In this document: in pieces, positions 24,990 to 33,246 of the stretch | Position numbering within the stretch: position 1 is the stretch's first letter | How the letters are laid out: each line of letters starts with the position of its first letter | Assembly: GCA_017617395.1 (NCBI GenBank) | Contig: JAFZWG010000035.1 | Location: 1 to 42,709, forward strand | DNA: 42,709 nucleotides | Source of the DNA: Lachnospiraceae bacterium | GTDB lineage: Bacteria > Bacillota > Clostridia > Lachnospirales > Lachnospiraceae | Direction of reading: 5' to 3' | Translations under genes and position numbers: made by a program | Notes under the pieces: generated by a model | What the model was told of the DNA's origin: nothing | Seen by the model: only the letters and a program-made list of their open reading frames with translations | Database searches by the model: none

Positions 24990-25034
24990 TTTGCAACCCC
25001 CGTAAGTAAATTGTGAAATGAGGAGCCCGACTGA

Positions 25035-25436
25035 TTACATCTCTTCGATGTGCTCGCGGCCCTCCGCGATGATGGAGCGCACATGATCGTCCGCCAGCGA
25101 GTAAAAGATGTGCTTACCCTCGCGGCGCCCCTTGATCAGGCGGCTTTGTTTCAGAATCTTGAGCTGGTGCGAGATTGCCGACTGCGTCATGTTGAGCGCT
25201 TCCGCGAGATCGTACACGCACACCTCGGCCTCGAACAAAACGAACAGAATGCGGATTCGCGTGGAGTCGCCGAACACCTTGAAAAGCTCGGCCAGATCGT
25301 AGAGCTCCGTCTCCGGCGGCATCGTCCTTTCGACAAATTCCACCAGGTTCTCATGCACGTCCGCGCAATCGCAAATATCGTCGCTGCTTTGCTCTCTGCC
25401 GGCTGGATTCTTCTTCATTTCATCATCAAACGACAT
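25035..25436 (-). CDS. ArsR/CadC-family metal-sensing repressor
   Basis: This is a predicted homodimeric winged-helix repressor released by metal. The 133-residue product has N-terminal cysteines in ICDCADVH (near 22-29) and ELFKVFGDSTRIRILFVL. Next is the CadC/SmtB-like alpha-3 motif EVCVYDL, followed by the recognition helix MTQSAISHQLKIL. A C-terminal alpha-5 site follows: DDHVRSIIAEGREHIEE, with the Asp-x-His...His-x-x-Glu pattern of zinc sensors. Both the cysteine site and the alpha-5 site thus seem present, as in CadC. Start 25436 is supported by GGAGG. It is third in the HMA-ATPase-repressor operon and likely autoregulates through the palindrome at 27792-27809. Confidence 0.92.
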   Translation of the reverse strand: MSFDDEMKKNPAGREQSSDDICDCADVHENLVEFVERTMPPETELYDLAELFKVFGDSTRIRILFVLFEAEVCVYDLAEALNMTQSAISHQLKILKQSRLIKGRREGKHIFYSLADDHVRSIIAEGREHIEEM

Positions 25437-25463
25437 TATACACCTCCGACTCGCCATTGTCAA
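25435..25463 (-). promoter_or_regulatory. Consensus promoter overlapping the arsR start codon (uncertain)
   Basis: On the minus strand, TTGACA (25463-25458), 17 bp, TATAAT (25440-25435). The -10 shares two bases with the arsR ATG (25436-25434) and the spacer contains its ribosome binding site. Transcription from here would start inside the gene. It may be coincidence or serve a shorter product. Confidence 0.3.
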
Positions 25464-25499
25464 TATAATTTACTATTTCGTAACATTAAACTACTCTTC

Positions 25500-27494
25500 T
25501 CATTTGTTGTTGAACAGCGCTCGGATCGCGTTCAACACTGCGATCACCATCACGCCGACATCGGCAAATATCGCCATCCACATATTAGCGAATCCGAACG
25601 CTCCGAGAACGAGGCACAACAACTTGATACCGATCGCAAAATAAATGTTCTCGTAGACGATGCGCATGCATTTGCGGGCGATGCGGATCGCCTTCGAAAT
25701 CTTACGCGGATCGTCGTCCATCAACACAACATCGGCCGCCTCGATCGCGGCATCCGCTCCGAGAGCGCCCATCGCGACACCGATGTCCGCACGGGACAAT
25801 ACCGGCGCATCGTTGATTCCGTCGCCGACGAACACAAGCACATCCTTGCCGGTCTTCTCCGCCAGAAGCTCTTCCACCGCGGTCACCTTGTCCGCAGGCA
25901 AAAGTTCCGAGCGAACCTCCGTGATTCCGAGGTCCTTTGCGACCGCTTCGGCAACATGTTTCGAATCACCGGTCAGAATGACCGTCTTAGAGACACCGGC
26001 CTCGCGCATTCCGCGAACCGCCTCAAGCGCCGTGGGCTTCACAACGTCGGAGATCAGAATGTGGCCGACATACACGCCGTCGATTGCGACATGCACGACC
26101 GTCTCCACGTGATGGCAATGCGAATGCTCGATGCCCAGGCGGTCCATCAGCTTGTCATTGCCGACCGCAACGCTCTTGTCGTCAACCTTCGCAAGAATAC
26201 CGTTTCCGCCGATTTCCTCGACGCTGCCGACACGGTCTCTGTTAATCTTTCGCTGCGCCCGGTCCTCGGCCTCACGCTGCACGGGAACCGCCGCTCCCGT
26301 CGCCTCGTCGAAGCTCCACAAAAGGCCGCTTACATACGCTTTCTGAATGCTCTTCGCAATCGGATGCGACGAGTAGATTTCCGCATGTGCGGCATACTCC
26401 AGTATCTTCTCCCCGTCGATAGTTCCGTGGTGGATTCCGCTTACCTCGAACACGCCCTTCGTCATGGTTCCGGTCTTGTCCATCGCCACAATCTTCGTGT
26501 GCGCAAGCGACTCGAGATACGTCGAGCCCTTCACAAGAATTCCGGCCCGGCTCGCGCCGCCGATGCCCGCAAAGAACGTGAGCGGAATGCTGATGACAAG
26601 CGCGCACGGACAACTGATGACAAGGAACGTCAAAGCGCGGTAAATCCAGCTGCCCCACGCGGTACTCATTCCGAAGATGATCCGAATCAATGGAGGCAGA
26701 ACCGCGAGCGCCAGCGCGCCGATGCACACCGCCGGGGTGTAATACTTCGCAAATTTCGTGATAAAATTCTCCGAGCGCGACTTTTTCGCGGAAGAATTTT
26801 CCACGAGTTCGAGAATCTTCGAAACCGTCGACTCGCCGAACTCCTTCGTCGTGCGGACGCGGATCACGCCGGTCATGTTGATGCAGCCGCTGATGACCTC
26901 GTCGCCCTCGGACGCCTCGCGCGGCAGGCTCTCGCCCGTGAGTGCCGCAGTATTTAACGTCGTGCTGCCGGACTCGACGATACCGTCGATCGGCACCTTC
27001 TCGCCGGGCTTGATCAACAGAATGCTTCCGATTTCAACCTCGTCCGGGTCGCACATGACAACCTCGCCGTCCCGTTCGACATTCGCGTAGTCGGGGCGAA
27101 TGTCCATGAGAGCCGAGATGTTCTTGCGGCTCTTACCGACCGCATAGCTTTGGAACAGCTCGCCGATCTGGTAGAATAACATAACCGCGATCGCTTCGAT
27201 GTAATCGCCGTTCTTCTCGACCAAAGCGATGGCAATGGCACCGACGGTCGCGACCGCCATCAGGAAGTTTTCGTCGAACACCTGCCGGTTTTTGATGCCC
27301 TTGAGGGCCTTCCGCAGGATGTCATAGCCGATAACCATGTACGGGATCATGTACAGAATAAACCACCACGGCTCCTTTACGTGCACGCTCCCGTCCGCCT
27401 CCGGACCGATCATGGAATACGCGGCGCGCAGCACGATCATCAACGCCGCCGCGATCAAAATCCGGAATAACATTTTCTTCTGCTTTTTGTTCAT
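25500..27494 (-). CDS. cadA: P1B-type heavy-metal ATPase (Zn/Cd/Pb exporter) without fused HMA domain
   Basis: This is a membrane ATPase that exports soft divalent metals. The 664-residue product has TM helices near 10-60 and 77-113, and actuator motif TGES (near 186-189). The ion-binding CPC is at 295-297, the phosphorylation motif DKTGT starts at Asp339, and SSHPIAKS carries the P1B His-Pro signature. The hinge is GDGINDAPVL. The last TM pair includes ADVGV with the Asp typical of Zn/Cd pumps. The usual N-terminal metal-binding domain is missing; the protein begins directly at the first membrane region. A free HMA protein is encoded 44 nt upstream. A short His-containing loop (IEHSHCHH) near the nucleotide domain may bind metal. 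Confidence 0.95.
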   Translation of the reverse strand: MNKKQKKMLFRILIAAALMIVLRAAYSMIGPEADGSVHVKEPWWFILYMIPYMVIGYDILRKALKGIKNRQVFDENFLMAVATVGAIAIALVEKNGDYIEAIAVMLFYQIGELFQSYAVGKSRKNISALMDIRPDYANVERDGEVVMCDPDEVEIGSILLIKPGEKVPIDGIVESGSTTLNTAALTGESLPREASEGDEVISGCINMTGVIRVRTTKEFGESTVSKILELVENSSAKKSRSENFITKFAKYYTPAVCIGALALAVLPPLIRIIFGMSTAWGSWIYRALTFLVISCPCALVISIPLTFFAGIGGASRAGILVKGSTYLESLAHTKIVAMDKTGTMTKGVFEVSGIHHGTIDGEKILEYAAHAEIYSSHPIAKSIQKAYVSGLLWSFDEATGAAVPVQREAEDRAQRKINRDRVGSVEEIGGNGILAKVDDKSVAVGNDKLMDRLGIEHSHCHHVETVVHVAIDGVYVGHILISDVVKPTALEAVRGMREAGVSKTVILTGDSKHVAEAVAKDLGITEVRSELLPADKVTAVEELLAEKTGKDVLVFVGDGINDAPVLSRADIGVAMGALGADAAIEAADVVLMDDDPRKISKAIRIARKCMRIVYENIYFAIGIKLLCLVLGAFGFANMWMAIFADVGVMVIAVLNAIRALFNNK

Positions 27495-27538
27495 ACCATT
27501 CCCGGTCCTTTAGCTGATATTATCTCGTCGAAAAACGC

Positions 27539-27757
27539 TTACAGGAAGATCTCGCAGTCGTCCTCGACCTTCTTGCAGTTCTTGAGTACGTTCTTCATGA
27601 CAGCCGCAACATCCGCGCCGTCCTCAAACTCCACATTCATTTTCAATGCCATAAAGTTGACAACGCAGTCCTTCACACCCGCGGTCTTCTTTGCGGCCTC
27701 TTCCATCTTGTTCGCGCAGTTCGCGCAATCGACTTCGATCTTGTACGACTTCTTCAT
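27539..27757 (-). CDS. Free-standing HMA-type metal-binding protein
   Basis: This is a 72-residue cytosolic metallochaperone-like protein. It starts MKKSYKIEVDCANCANKMEE, with the CxxC of the HMA fold (residues 11 and 14). It continues with VKDCVVNF and the ferredoxin-like second half, and ends CKKVEDDCEIFL, adding more cysteines and acids. It corresponds to the N-terminal domain missing from the downstream ATPase and probably delivers metal to it or senses it. GAGGG lies before the ATG at 27757. A longer in-frame reading (17 codons) runs back through the leader and is rejected. It is the first gene of the metal operon. Confidence 0.92.
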   Translation of the reverse strand: MKKSYKIEVDCANCANKMEEAAKKTAGVKDCVVNFMALKMNVEFEDGADVAAVMKNVLKNCKKVEDDCEIFL

Positions 27758-27791
27758 TTTCAAACCCTCACTTTGTCTTTCATGTGTTTCG

Positions 27792-27809
27792 TATGAGCAA
27801 TTGTTCATA
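27792..27809. promoter_or_regulatory. ArsR-family operator
   Basis: An 18-bp near-perfect palindrome, TATGAGCAATTGTTCATA, with one mismatched pair. The (A)TATGA(G/A)CA half-site resembles operators of SmtB/CadC/ZiaR-type repressors. It lies just downstream of the -10 at 27820-27825, around the predicted transcription start, so bound repressor would block initiation. Confidence 0.85.
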
Positions 27810-27819
27810 TGTTGATTTG

Positions 27820-27847
27820 ATTATACCGCATTCCTGCACATTGTCAA
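27820..27847 (-). promoter_or_regulatory. Promoter of the metal-efflux operon
   Basis: On the minus strand, TTGACA (27847-27842), 16 bp, TATAAT (27825-27820). Both hexamers are perfect. The operator at 27792-27809 covers the start region. Confidence 0.88.
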
Positions 27848-27916
27848 GTGTCAAATTGCAAAAATCGTTCGCTAAGCAGCATTTTCCCATAAATATACCG
27901 TAAACGCAAGAATCAT

Positions 27917-27945
27917 TTGACGAAATCGGGGTTACATGGTACATT
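27917..27945 (+). promoter_or_regulatory. Promoter of argH
   Basis: TTGACG (27917-27922), 17 bp, TACATT (27940-27945), with TGG directly before the -10 as an extended element. The leader is about 50 nt. Confidence 0.65.
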
Positions 27946-27967
27946 CTATAGAGAAATTTTCGACGAA

Positions 27968-27984
27968 CCGTGCCCACGGCACGG
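27968..27984 (+). promoter_or_regulatory. Hairpin just upstream of the argH ribosome binding site
   Basis: CCGTGCC and GGCACGG form a perfect 7-bp stem with a CAC loop, ending 4 nt before the GGGAGG binding site (27989-27994). It could modulate translation initiation or mRNA stability. No T tract follows, so it is not a terminator. Confidence 0.45.
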
Positions 27985-28000
27985 ACTTGGGAGGTTGTTC

Positions 28001-29395
28001 ATGAAACTCTGGGGAGGACGCTTTACCAAAGAGGAAAATGCATTGGTGAACGAATTTAACGCTTCGCTTCGCTTCGACCGCCGATTCTTCCGTCAGGACA
28101 TCCGCGGCAGCATCGCGCACGCAACGATGCTCGGCCGTCAGGGAATCCTCACGAAGGACGAGAGCGAACGCATTATCGCGGAGCTTAAGAAGATCAACAA
28201 GGAGCTCGAGCAGGGCAAGCTCGTCTTCGACGAGGAGGCCGAGGATATCCACAGCTTCATCGAGGCGACTCTCACGGAGCGCATCGGGGACGCCGGCAAG
28301 AAGCTTCACACCGGCCGCTCCAGAAACGACCAGGTGGCTCTCGACATGAAGCTCTACGTCCGCGACGAGATCGACGAGACGATGCTTCGCGTCACCGCTC
28401 TTCTCAAGGTGATTCATCGCCTGATGAAGGAGCACAAGGACACGATCATGCCCGGCTTTACGCATCTGCAGAAGGCGCAGCCGGTCACTCTGGCGCACCA
28501 TCTCGGCGCCTATATGGAGATGTTTAAGCGTGACTACACGCGCCTTGACGACGTCCGCAAGCGCATGAACTACTGCCCTCTCGGAGCTGGCGCTCTGGCC
28601 GGAACGACGTATGATCTCGACCGTGCATTTACCGCGAAATACCTGAAGTTTGACGGTCCGACCGCGAACAGCATGGACTCCGTTTCCGACCGCGACTACG
28701 TGATCGAGTACCTTGATGCGTGCGCGATCATCATGATGCACTTAAGCCGCTTCTGCGAGGAGTACATCGTGTGGAACACCGACGAGTACCGCTTCATCGC
28801 GGTTGATGACGCGTACTCGACCGGCAGCTCGATCATGCCGCAGAAGAAAAATCCCGACATCGCCGAGCTTGTCCGAGGCAAGACCGGACGGATCTACGGG
28901 GACCTCACCGCCATCCTGACCGCGTTGAAGGGGATCCCACTGGCCTACAACAAGGACATGCAGGAGGACAAGGAGCTCACGTTCGACGCGATTGACACCG
29001 TCAAGGGCTGCCTTACTCTCTTTACCGACATGCTCTCCACGACCCGCTTTAAGAAGGAAACGATGGAGCGCAGCGCCGCCGGCGGTTTCACGAATGCTAC
29101 CGACGCAGCCGACTACCTCGTAAAGCACGGCGTTCCGTTCCGCGATGCACACGGCATCATCGGTCGTCTCGTGCTCGCCTGTGAGGAGCGAAAATGCGCG
29201 CTCGACACGCTTCCGCTCGACGCATACAAGGAGATCTGCCCTGTCTTCGAGGAGGACATCTATGAGGCCATCAGCCTTGCGACGTGCATCTCCAAACGAA
29301 ACACGACAGGCGCTCCCGGCCCCGATGCGATGGCCGCGGAGATCGCTGCGGATGCCGCGTTCTTAAAGAAGATCCACGCGGATGTCGAATACTAA
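28001..29395 (+). CDS. argH: Argininosuccinate lyase
   Basis: It cleaves argininosuccinate to arginine and fumarate, the last step of arginine synthesis. The 464-residue product starts MKLWGGRFTKEENALVNEFN. It has the substrate-binding TGRSRNDQVALD and the fumarase-superfamily signature GSSIMPQKKNPD with the catalytic Ser loop. The start at 28001 follows GGGAGG; 28 upstream in-frame codons run through the hairpin and promoter and are rejected. argG lies 12 kb away, so arginine genes form three separate units in this window. A GGAAAATGC word occurs near the start (28033-28041). Confidence 0.98.
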   Translation: MKLWGGRFTKEENALVNEFNASLRFDRRFFRQDIRGSIAHATMLGRQGILTKDESERIIAELKKINKELEQGKLVFDEEAEDIHSFIEATLTERIGDAGKKLHTGRSRNDQVALDMKLYVRDEIDETMLRVTALLKVIHRLMKEHKDTIMPGFTHLQKAQPVTLAHHLGAYMEMFKRDYTRLDDVRKRMNYCPLGAGALAGTTYDLDRAFTAKYLKFDGPTANSMDSVSDRDYVIEYLDACAIIMMHLSRFCEEYIVWNTDEYRFIAVDDAYSTGSSIMPQKKNPDIAELVRGKTGRIYGDLTAILTALKGIPLAYNKDMQEDKELTFDAIDTVKGCLTLFTDMLSTTRFKKETMERSAAGGFTNATDAADYLVKHGVPFRDAHGIIGRLVLACEERKCALDTLPLDAYKEICPVFEEDIYEAISLATCISKRNTTGAPGPDAMAAEIAADAAFLKKIHADVEY

Positions 29396-29414
29396 ACCTA
29401 CAGCAAACAAATAC

Positions 29415-29453
29415 GGCGGTGAACACAATCTCGTGCTCACCGCCTTTTCTTTT
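29415..29453 (+). terminator. Rho-independent terminator of argH
   Basis: GGCGGTGA and TCACCGCC form an 8-bp stem extended by CAC/GTG after one mismatch, followed by TTTTCTTTT. It also faces the convergent queA, whose strand has only a weak T tract after it. Confidence 0.88.
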
Positions 29454-29470
29454 GCATTTTTCGTTTGTAT

Positions 29471-30541
29471 TTAGATGAACAGGCACGCATCGCCGAAACT
29501 GAAGAAGCGGTACCGCTCCTTTACGGCCTCCTCGTAGGCGTTCATCACATGCTCCTTGCCGGCAAATGCGGACACCAGCATGATCAGCGTCGACTCCGGC
29601 AGATGGAAGTTCGTGATCAGACCATCCATGCATTTGAAGTGATATCCCGGGTAGATGAAGATGCTCGTGTCACCCTCGCACGCCCGCATCGTTCCGTCCT
29701 CCGCCGCGACCGTCTCGACCGTGCGGCAGCTCGTCGTCCCGACGCAGATCACGCGGTGCCCGGTCCGGTGCGCCTCATTGATCTTCTCTGCGTCAGCCGG
29801 CAAAATGCGGTACGACTCCGTGTGCATCTTGTGCTCGAGGATGTTTTCCTCCTTGACCGGCCGGAATGTTCCGAGGCCCACATGCAGCGTCACATGCGCG
29901 ATTGCAATGCCCTTCGCCTCGATCTCCGCGAGCAGCTCATTCGTAAAATGCAGCCCCGCCGTAGGTGCGGCCGCCGACCCCTCGTACTTTGCGTACACCG
30001 TCTGGTAGCGGTTCTTATCCTGCAATTTGTGCGTGATATACGGCGGCAGAGGCATCTGTCCGAGTCGGTCAAGAATCTCCTCAAAGATGCCGTCGAAATC
30101 GAACCGCACGATGCGGTTTCCGTCGTCCTTTACTTCCGTGATCGTCGCCAACAGCGCACCGTCTCCGAACGAGATCCGGTCACCCTCCTTCGCGCGTTTG
30201 CCGGGCTTGGCCAACGTCTCCCACGTGCGGTCCCCGAGGCGCTTTAACAACAAAAGCTCCATGTGCGCACGCGGCTGGTCCGCAGGCTTCATCCCTTCCA
30301 CTTCGCGCGGAATGCGCTCGCCGATGAGTCTCGCGGGGATGACCTTCGTGTCGTTGATGACCAGGCAGTCGCCGGGCTCCAGATACTTCGGAATCTCAGA
30401 AAATACCGTGTGCGTGATCTCTCCCGTCGCCTTGTTCATCACCAAAAGGCGCGACGAGGAGCGGTCCGCAAGCGGATCCTGCGCGATCAGTTCCTTCGGA
30501 AGATCGTAGTAAAAATCACTTGTCTTCATGCTTTCGCTCAT
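29471..30541 (-). CDS. queA: tRNA preQ1(34) S-adenosylmethionine ribosyltransferase-isomerase
   Basis: QueA builds epoxyqueuosine on tRNA by adding a ribosyl unit from SAM to preQ1 at the wobble base. The 356-residue product shows family motifs: [55 protein letters not shown] and [20 protein letters not shown]. The start is either ATG 30541 or the ATG four codons later; neither has a strong binding site. It follows pyrE by 17 nt, suggesting readthrough from the pyrimidine operon. No tgt or other queuosine gene is in the window. Confidence 0.96.
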   Translation of the reverse strand: MSESMKTSDFYYDLPKELIAQDPLADRSSSRLLVMNKATGEITHTVFSEIPKYLEPGDCLVINDTKVIPARLIGERIPREVEGMKPADQPRAHMELLLLKRLGDRTWETLAKPGKRAKEGDRISFGDGALLATITEVKDDGNRIVRFDFDGIFEEILDRLGQMPLPPYITHKLQDKNRYQTVYAKYEGSAAAPTAGLHFTNELLAEIEAKGIAIAHVTLHVGLGTFRPVKEENILEHKMHTESYRILPADAEKINEAHRTGHRVICVGTTSCRTVETVAAEDGTMRACEGDTSIFIYPGYHFKCMDGLITNFHLPESTLIMLVSAFAGKEHVMNAYEEAVKERYRFFSFGDACLFI

Positions 30542-30558
30542 GATACCGACATCCCGCC

Positions 30559-31233
30559 TTACCGAATTCCGTACTCCGCATAGTATGCGTCAAGCTTTGC
30601 GCGCATCTCGTCGTCGATGAAGACCTTGCCGTTGACTTCACGACCTGCGAGGTACTCGATGACCTCTTCCATCGACACGATCGCCGCCGTCTCCATGCCG
30701 TAGAGCTCGCGGATCTCCTCCAGAGCACCCTTGTCGCCCTTGCCGCGCTCGCAGCGGTTTAAGGAAACCATCAAACCGACAAGCTTGACATCAGCCGCAG
30801 CCTTGACGATCGGAATCGTCTCCTCCATGGATTTGCCGGAGGTCGTCACATCCTCGACAACAACTACGCGGTCGCCGTCGACGAGCTTACTGCCGAGCAA
30901 AATGCCGACATCGCCGTGGTCCTTGATCTCCTTGCGGTTCGAGCAATAGCGCACTTCCTTGCCGTAGAGCTTCGCGTACGCAACCGCCGTCACGACCGAG
31001 ATCGGAATACCCTTGTATGCAGGTCCGAACACAACGTCGAAATCATCGCCGTAGCGGTCATGAATCGCCTTCGCATAGTACTCGCCGAGGCGCATCAGCT
31101 GCGTTCCGGTGACATATGCGCCCGCGTTCATGAAGAACGGGGATTTGCGGCCGCTCTTCAGTGTAAAATCGCCGAACTTCAACACGCCGCACGACAACAT
31201 AAACTCGATAAATTCCTTCTTGTAAGCTTCCAT
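30559..31233 (-). CDS. pyrE: Orotate phosphoribosyltransferase
   Basis: It adds PRPP to orotate to form orotidine monophosphate. The 224-residue product has the type I PRTase loop [13 protein letters not shown] with the paired acids, GPAYKGIPI, and the N-terminal [19 protein letters not shown], where the Lys-Ser-Gly-Arg motif is typical of PyrE. GGAGG precedes the ATG. It is 13 nt after pyrD in pyrK-pyrD-pyrE. pyrF is not adjacent. Confidence 0.97.
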   Translation of the reverse strand: MEAYKKEFIEFMLSCGVLKFGDFTLKSGRKSPFFMNAGAYVTGTQLMRLGEYYAKAIHDRYGDDFDVVFGPAYKGIPISVVTAVAYAKLYGKEVRYCSNRKEIKDHGDVGILLGSKLVDGDRVVVVEDVTTSGKSMEETIPIVKAAADVKLVGLMVSLNRCERGKGDKGALEEIRELYGMETAAIVSMEEVIEYLAGREVNGKVFIDDEMRAKLDAYYAEYGIR

Positions 31234-31246
31234 GGATGCCTCCGTA

Positions 31247-32149
31247 TTATTTTACGCAGCCGATCAACGAATTGATGTCGTCGACAGCGTGATTTTTCAT
31301 AAACGTCTCAATTCCCGCAACGATCTCCTCGGTCACGCGCGGGTTGTGGAAGTTCGCCGTTCCCACGCTCACGGCCGTCGCGCCGGCCATCAAAAACTCG
31401 ATCGCGTCCTCCGCGCAGGCGATGCCGCCCATGCCGAGGATCGGGATGGACACCTTCTGTGCCACCTGGTACACCATTCGAACCGCTACCGGCTTGATCG
31501 CGGGGCCGGACAGGCCGCCCGTCTTGTTCGCAAGCGCGAACGTCCGGCGGTTGATATCGATCTTCATGCCCGTGATGGTGTTGATCAGGCTGACCGCGTC
31601 CGCGCCGCCATTTTGCGCCGCAAGCGCCATCTCCGTGATGTCCGTAACGTTCGGGCTTAATTTCATAATGATCGGCTGTCTCGCCACGCGCTTTACCGCT
31701 CTCGTGATCTCCTCGATCTTCGCGGCGTTCGTGCCGAAGGCGATGCCGCCCTCTTTCACATTCGGGCAGCTGATGTTGATCTCCAGAAGGTCCGCGCACG
31801 AATCCGCAAGGCGCGAAACCGCTTCGACATACTCCTCCTCGGAGTGGCCACACACGTTGACGACGATCTTCGTGTCAAACTTCTGTAAAAAAGGCAGGTC
31901 ACGACTCATAAACACGTCTAGGCCCGGATTCTGCAGGCCGATCGCGTTGAGCATACCTCCCGTCGTCTCCGCGACGCGAGGCGTGGGATTGCCCTCCCAC
32001 GGCGTCACCGCAACGCCCTTCGTGACCACACCGCCCAGGCGGTTTAAGTCGACAAATTCACTGTATTCCATGCCGGACCCGAACGTTCCCGATGCCGTGA
32101 GCACGGGATTTTTCAAGGTCACGCCGGCAAAAATCACACTGGTATTCAT
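31247..32149 (-). CDS. pyrD: Dihydroorotate dehydrogenase B (NAD+), catalytic subunit
   Basis: This class 1B FMN enzyme oxidises dihydroorotate to orotate. It depends on PyrK to pass electrons to NAD+. The 300-residue product has FMN/substrate motifs: LTASGTFGSGMEY, GLQNPGLD, INISCPNVKEGG with the class 1B catalytic Cys, and the C-terminal PILGMGGIACAEDAIEFLMAGA. GAGGG precedes the ATG. The gene lies 30 nt after pyrK, as expected for the B-type heterotetramer. Confidence 0.97.
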   Translation of the reverse strand: MNTSVIFAGVTLKNPVLTASGTFGSGMEYSEFVDLNRLGGVVTKGVAVTPWEGNPTPRVAETTGGMLNAIGLQNPGLDVFMSRDLPFLQKFDTKIVVNVCGHSEEEYVEAVSRLADSCADLLEINISCPNVKEGGIAFGTNAAKIEEITRAVKRVARQPIIMKLSPNVTDITEMALAAQNGGADAVSLINTITGMKIDINRRTFALANKTGGLSGPAIKPVAVRMVYQVAQKVSIPILGMGGIACAEDAIEFLMAGATAVSVGTANFHNPRVTEEIVAGIETFMKNHAVDDINSLIGCVK

Positions 32150-32179
32150 AGTTTTCCCTCAGACTGTTTCGGAAAATGT

Positions 32180-32986
32180 TTACATGCAAAGCTCGGTGAC
32201 CGCAAACACCGGTCCTTCCGTGCAGATTCTCTTGTTATGAACATGTGAGTGTCCGTCCACCTCGCGGCTCTTCACGATGCACCCTAGGCACGCTCCGACA
32301 CCGCAGGCCATGCGCTCCTCCAAGGAGATGTACGCCGGGATGTTACGCTCGGTCGCAAGCTTTGCGATACCGCGAAGCATCGGCATCGGGCCGCACGCCG
32401 CAAGCAGCGTCCGATCTTCGGCTCCCGCGGGGACCAACCCTTCCGCATTCAAAGCATCGAGAACCGTTCCGTGGGTTCCGACGCTGCCGTCGTCCGTTGC
32501 GATATGGCACGTCGCATACCCCTCGAAGTCCTTGATCAGGAAGAGATCATCGGTGCGGTAGCCAAGCACCGCATGCACCTCGTAGCCGGCCTTGCTCCAC
32601 TCTTTTGCAAGCAACAGCATCGGAGGAATTCCGATTCCGCCGCCGAAGAGAATGCGAACCGGCCGCTCCGTCCCTTCCGCGACCTTCTCATATCCGGTTC
32701 CGATCGGTCCCAAAAGCCGCACCGTTGCGCCCTCGCCCTTGCCGGCGAGCTCGTCGGTACCGAAGCCGACCACCCGGTAAACCAGGCGAAGAAGCCCCTT
32801 CGCTGCATCGATGTCGCAGATGCTGATCGGTCTGGGCAGCAGGTGTGCCTTGTCGTCACAGTAGACACAGACAAACTGGCCCGGCAGAGCCGTCTTCACG
32901 ATCTCGGGCGAATGTAATACTGTGGAATAAATTCCGTCCGCGAGCCGCTCTTTCGTTACGACGGTCGCGATTTCCTGTACTTTCAT
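32180..32986 (-). CDS. pyrK: Dihydroorotate dehydrogenase electron-transfer subunit
   Basis: This FAD and [2Fe-2S] protein links PyrD to NAD+. The 268-residue product has the ferredoxin-reductase layout: FAD-binding RPISICDID, NAD-binding FGGGIGIPPMLLLAKEW, and a C-terminal 2Fe-2S cluster with CGVGACLGC and a fourth Cys in RICTEGPVF. GGAGG precedes the ATG. It is first in pyrK-pyrD-pyrE-queA. I see no PyrR binding loop in its roughly 65-nt leader. Confidence 0.96.
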   Translation of the reverse strand: MKVQEIATVVTKERLADGIYSTVLHSPEIVKTALPGQFVCVYCDDKAHLLPRPISICDIDAAKGLLRLVYRVVGFGTDELAGKGEGATVRLLGPIGTGYEKVAEGTERPVRILFGGGIGIPPMLLLAKEWSKAGYEVHAVLGYRTDDLFLIKDFEGYATCHIATDDGSVGTHGTVLDALNAEGLVPAGAEDRTLLAACGPMPMLRGIAKLATERNIPAYISLEERMACGVGACLGCIVKSREVDGHSHVHNKRICTEGPVFAVTELCM

Positions 32987-33058
32987 AGTAGCCTCCGCAG
33001 TCGCACCGGCGGGATTTCGGGGTGCATTTTCCGCACCGCTTCCGCCTCGTGCCGATTC

Positions 33059-33087
33059 ATTCTAACATAGGCGGGCGGCTTGCGCAA
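33059..33087 (-). promoter_or_regulatory. Promoter of pyrK-pyrD-pyrE-queA
   Basis: On the minus strand, TTGCGC (33087-33082), 17 bp, TAGAAT (33064-33059). The -10 is good and the -35 moderate. A GGAAAATGC word lies in the leader (33024-33032). Confidence 0.55.
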
Positions 33088-33100
33088 GCACAAATAACTG

Positions 33101-33129
33101 TTGCCATTTACCGCAAGATGCAGTATACT
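33101..33129 (+). promoter_or_regulatory. Promoter of the activase gene
   Basis: TTGCCA (33101-33106), 17 bp, TATACT (33124-33129). The leader to the ATG at 33247 is about 110 nt and contains two small hairpins. Confidence 0.7.
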
Positions 33130-33169
33130 GTTTTCGTATGTGCGTATACCGTTGACATGATATCGAAAA

Positions 33170-33212
33170 CCGTGTCACACGGCTTTTCATGCGACGCAAA
33201 TGTGGGGCGTCG
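33170..33212 (+). promoter_or_regulatory. Two hairpins in the activase leader
   Basis: CCGTG-TCA-CACGG (33170-33182) is flanked by AAAA and CTTTT, a miniature terminator-like fold. CGACGC (33192-33197) pairs with GCGTCG (33207-33212). They lie between the promoter and the ribosome binding site GAAGAGG. No riboswitch class is recognised. Confidence 0.35.
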
Positions 33213-33246
33213 AGGCAGTGATGAATAAGACGAGAAGAGGTATCCT

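Noticed and set aside
25050-26957. A 635-codon open frame on the plus strand
   Set aside because: It lies antisense to cadA and the repressor, has no ribosome binding site and shows low-complexity Arg/His/Asp-rich translation. It exists because G+C-rich codon use removes stops from the opposite strand.
11288-29395. A single arginine-biosynthesis cluster
   Set aside because: argJBD, argG and argH are in three separate transcription units with unrelated genes between, and argC and argF are not present.
33151-33180. A second promoter beginning TTGACA in the activase leader
   Set aside because: The -35 is perfect, but no acceptable -10 lies 16-18 bp downstream (TCACAC).
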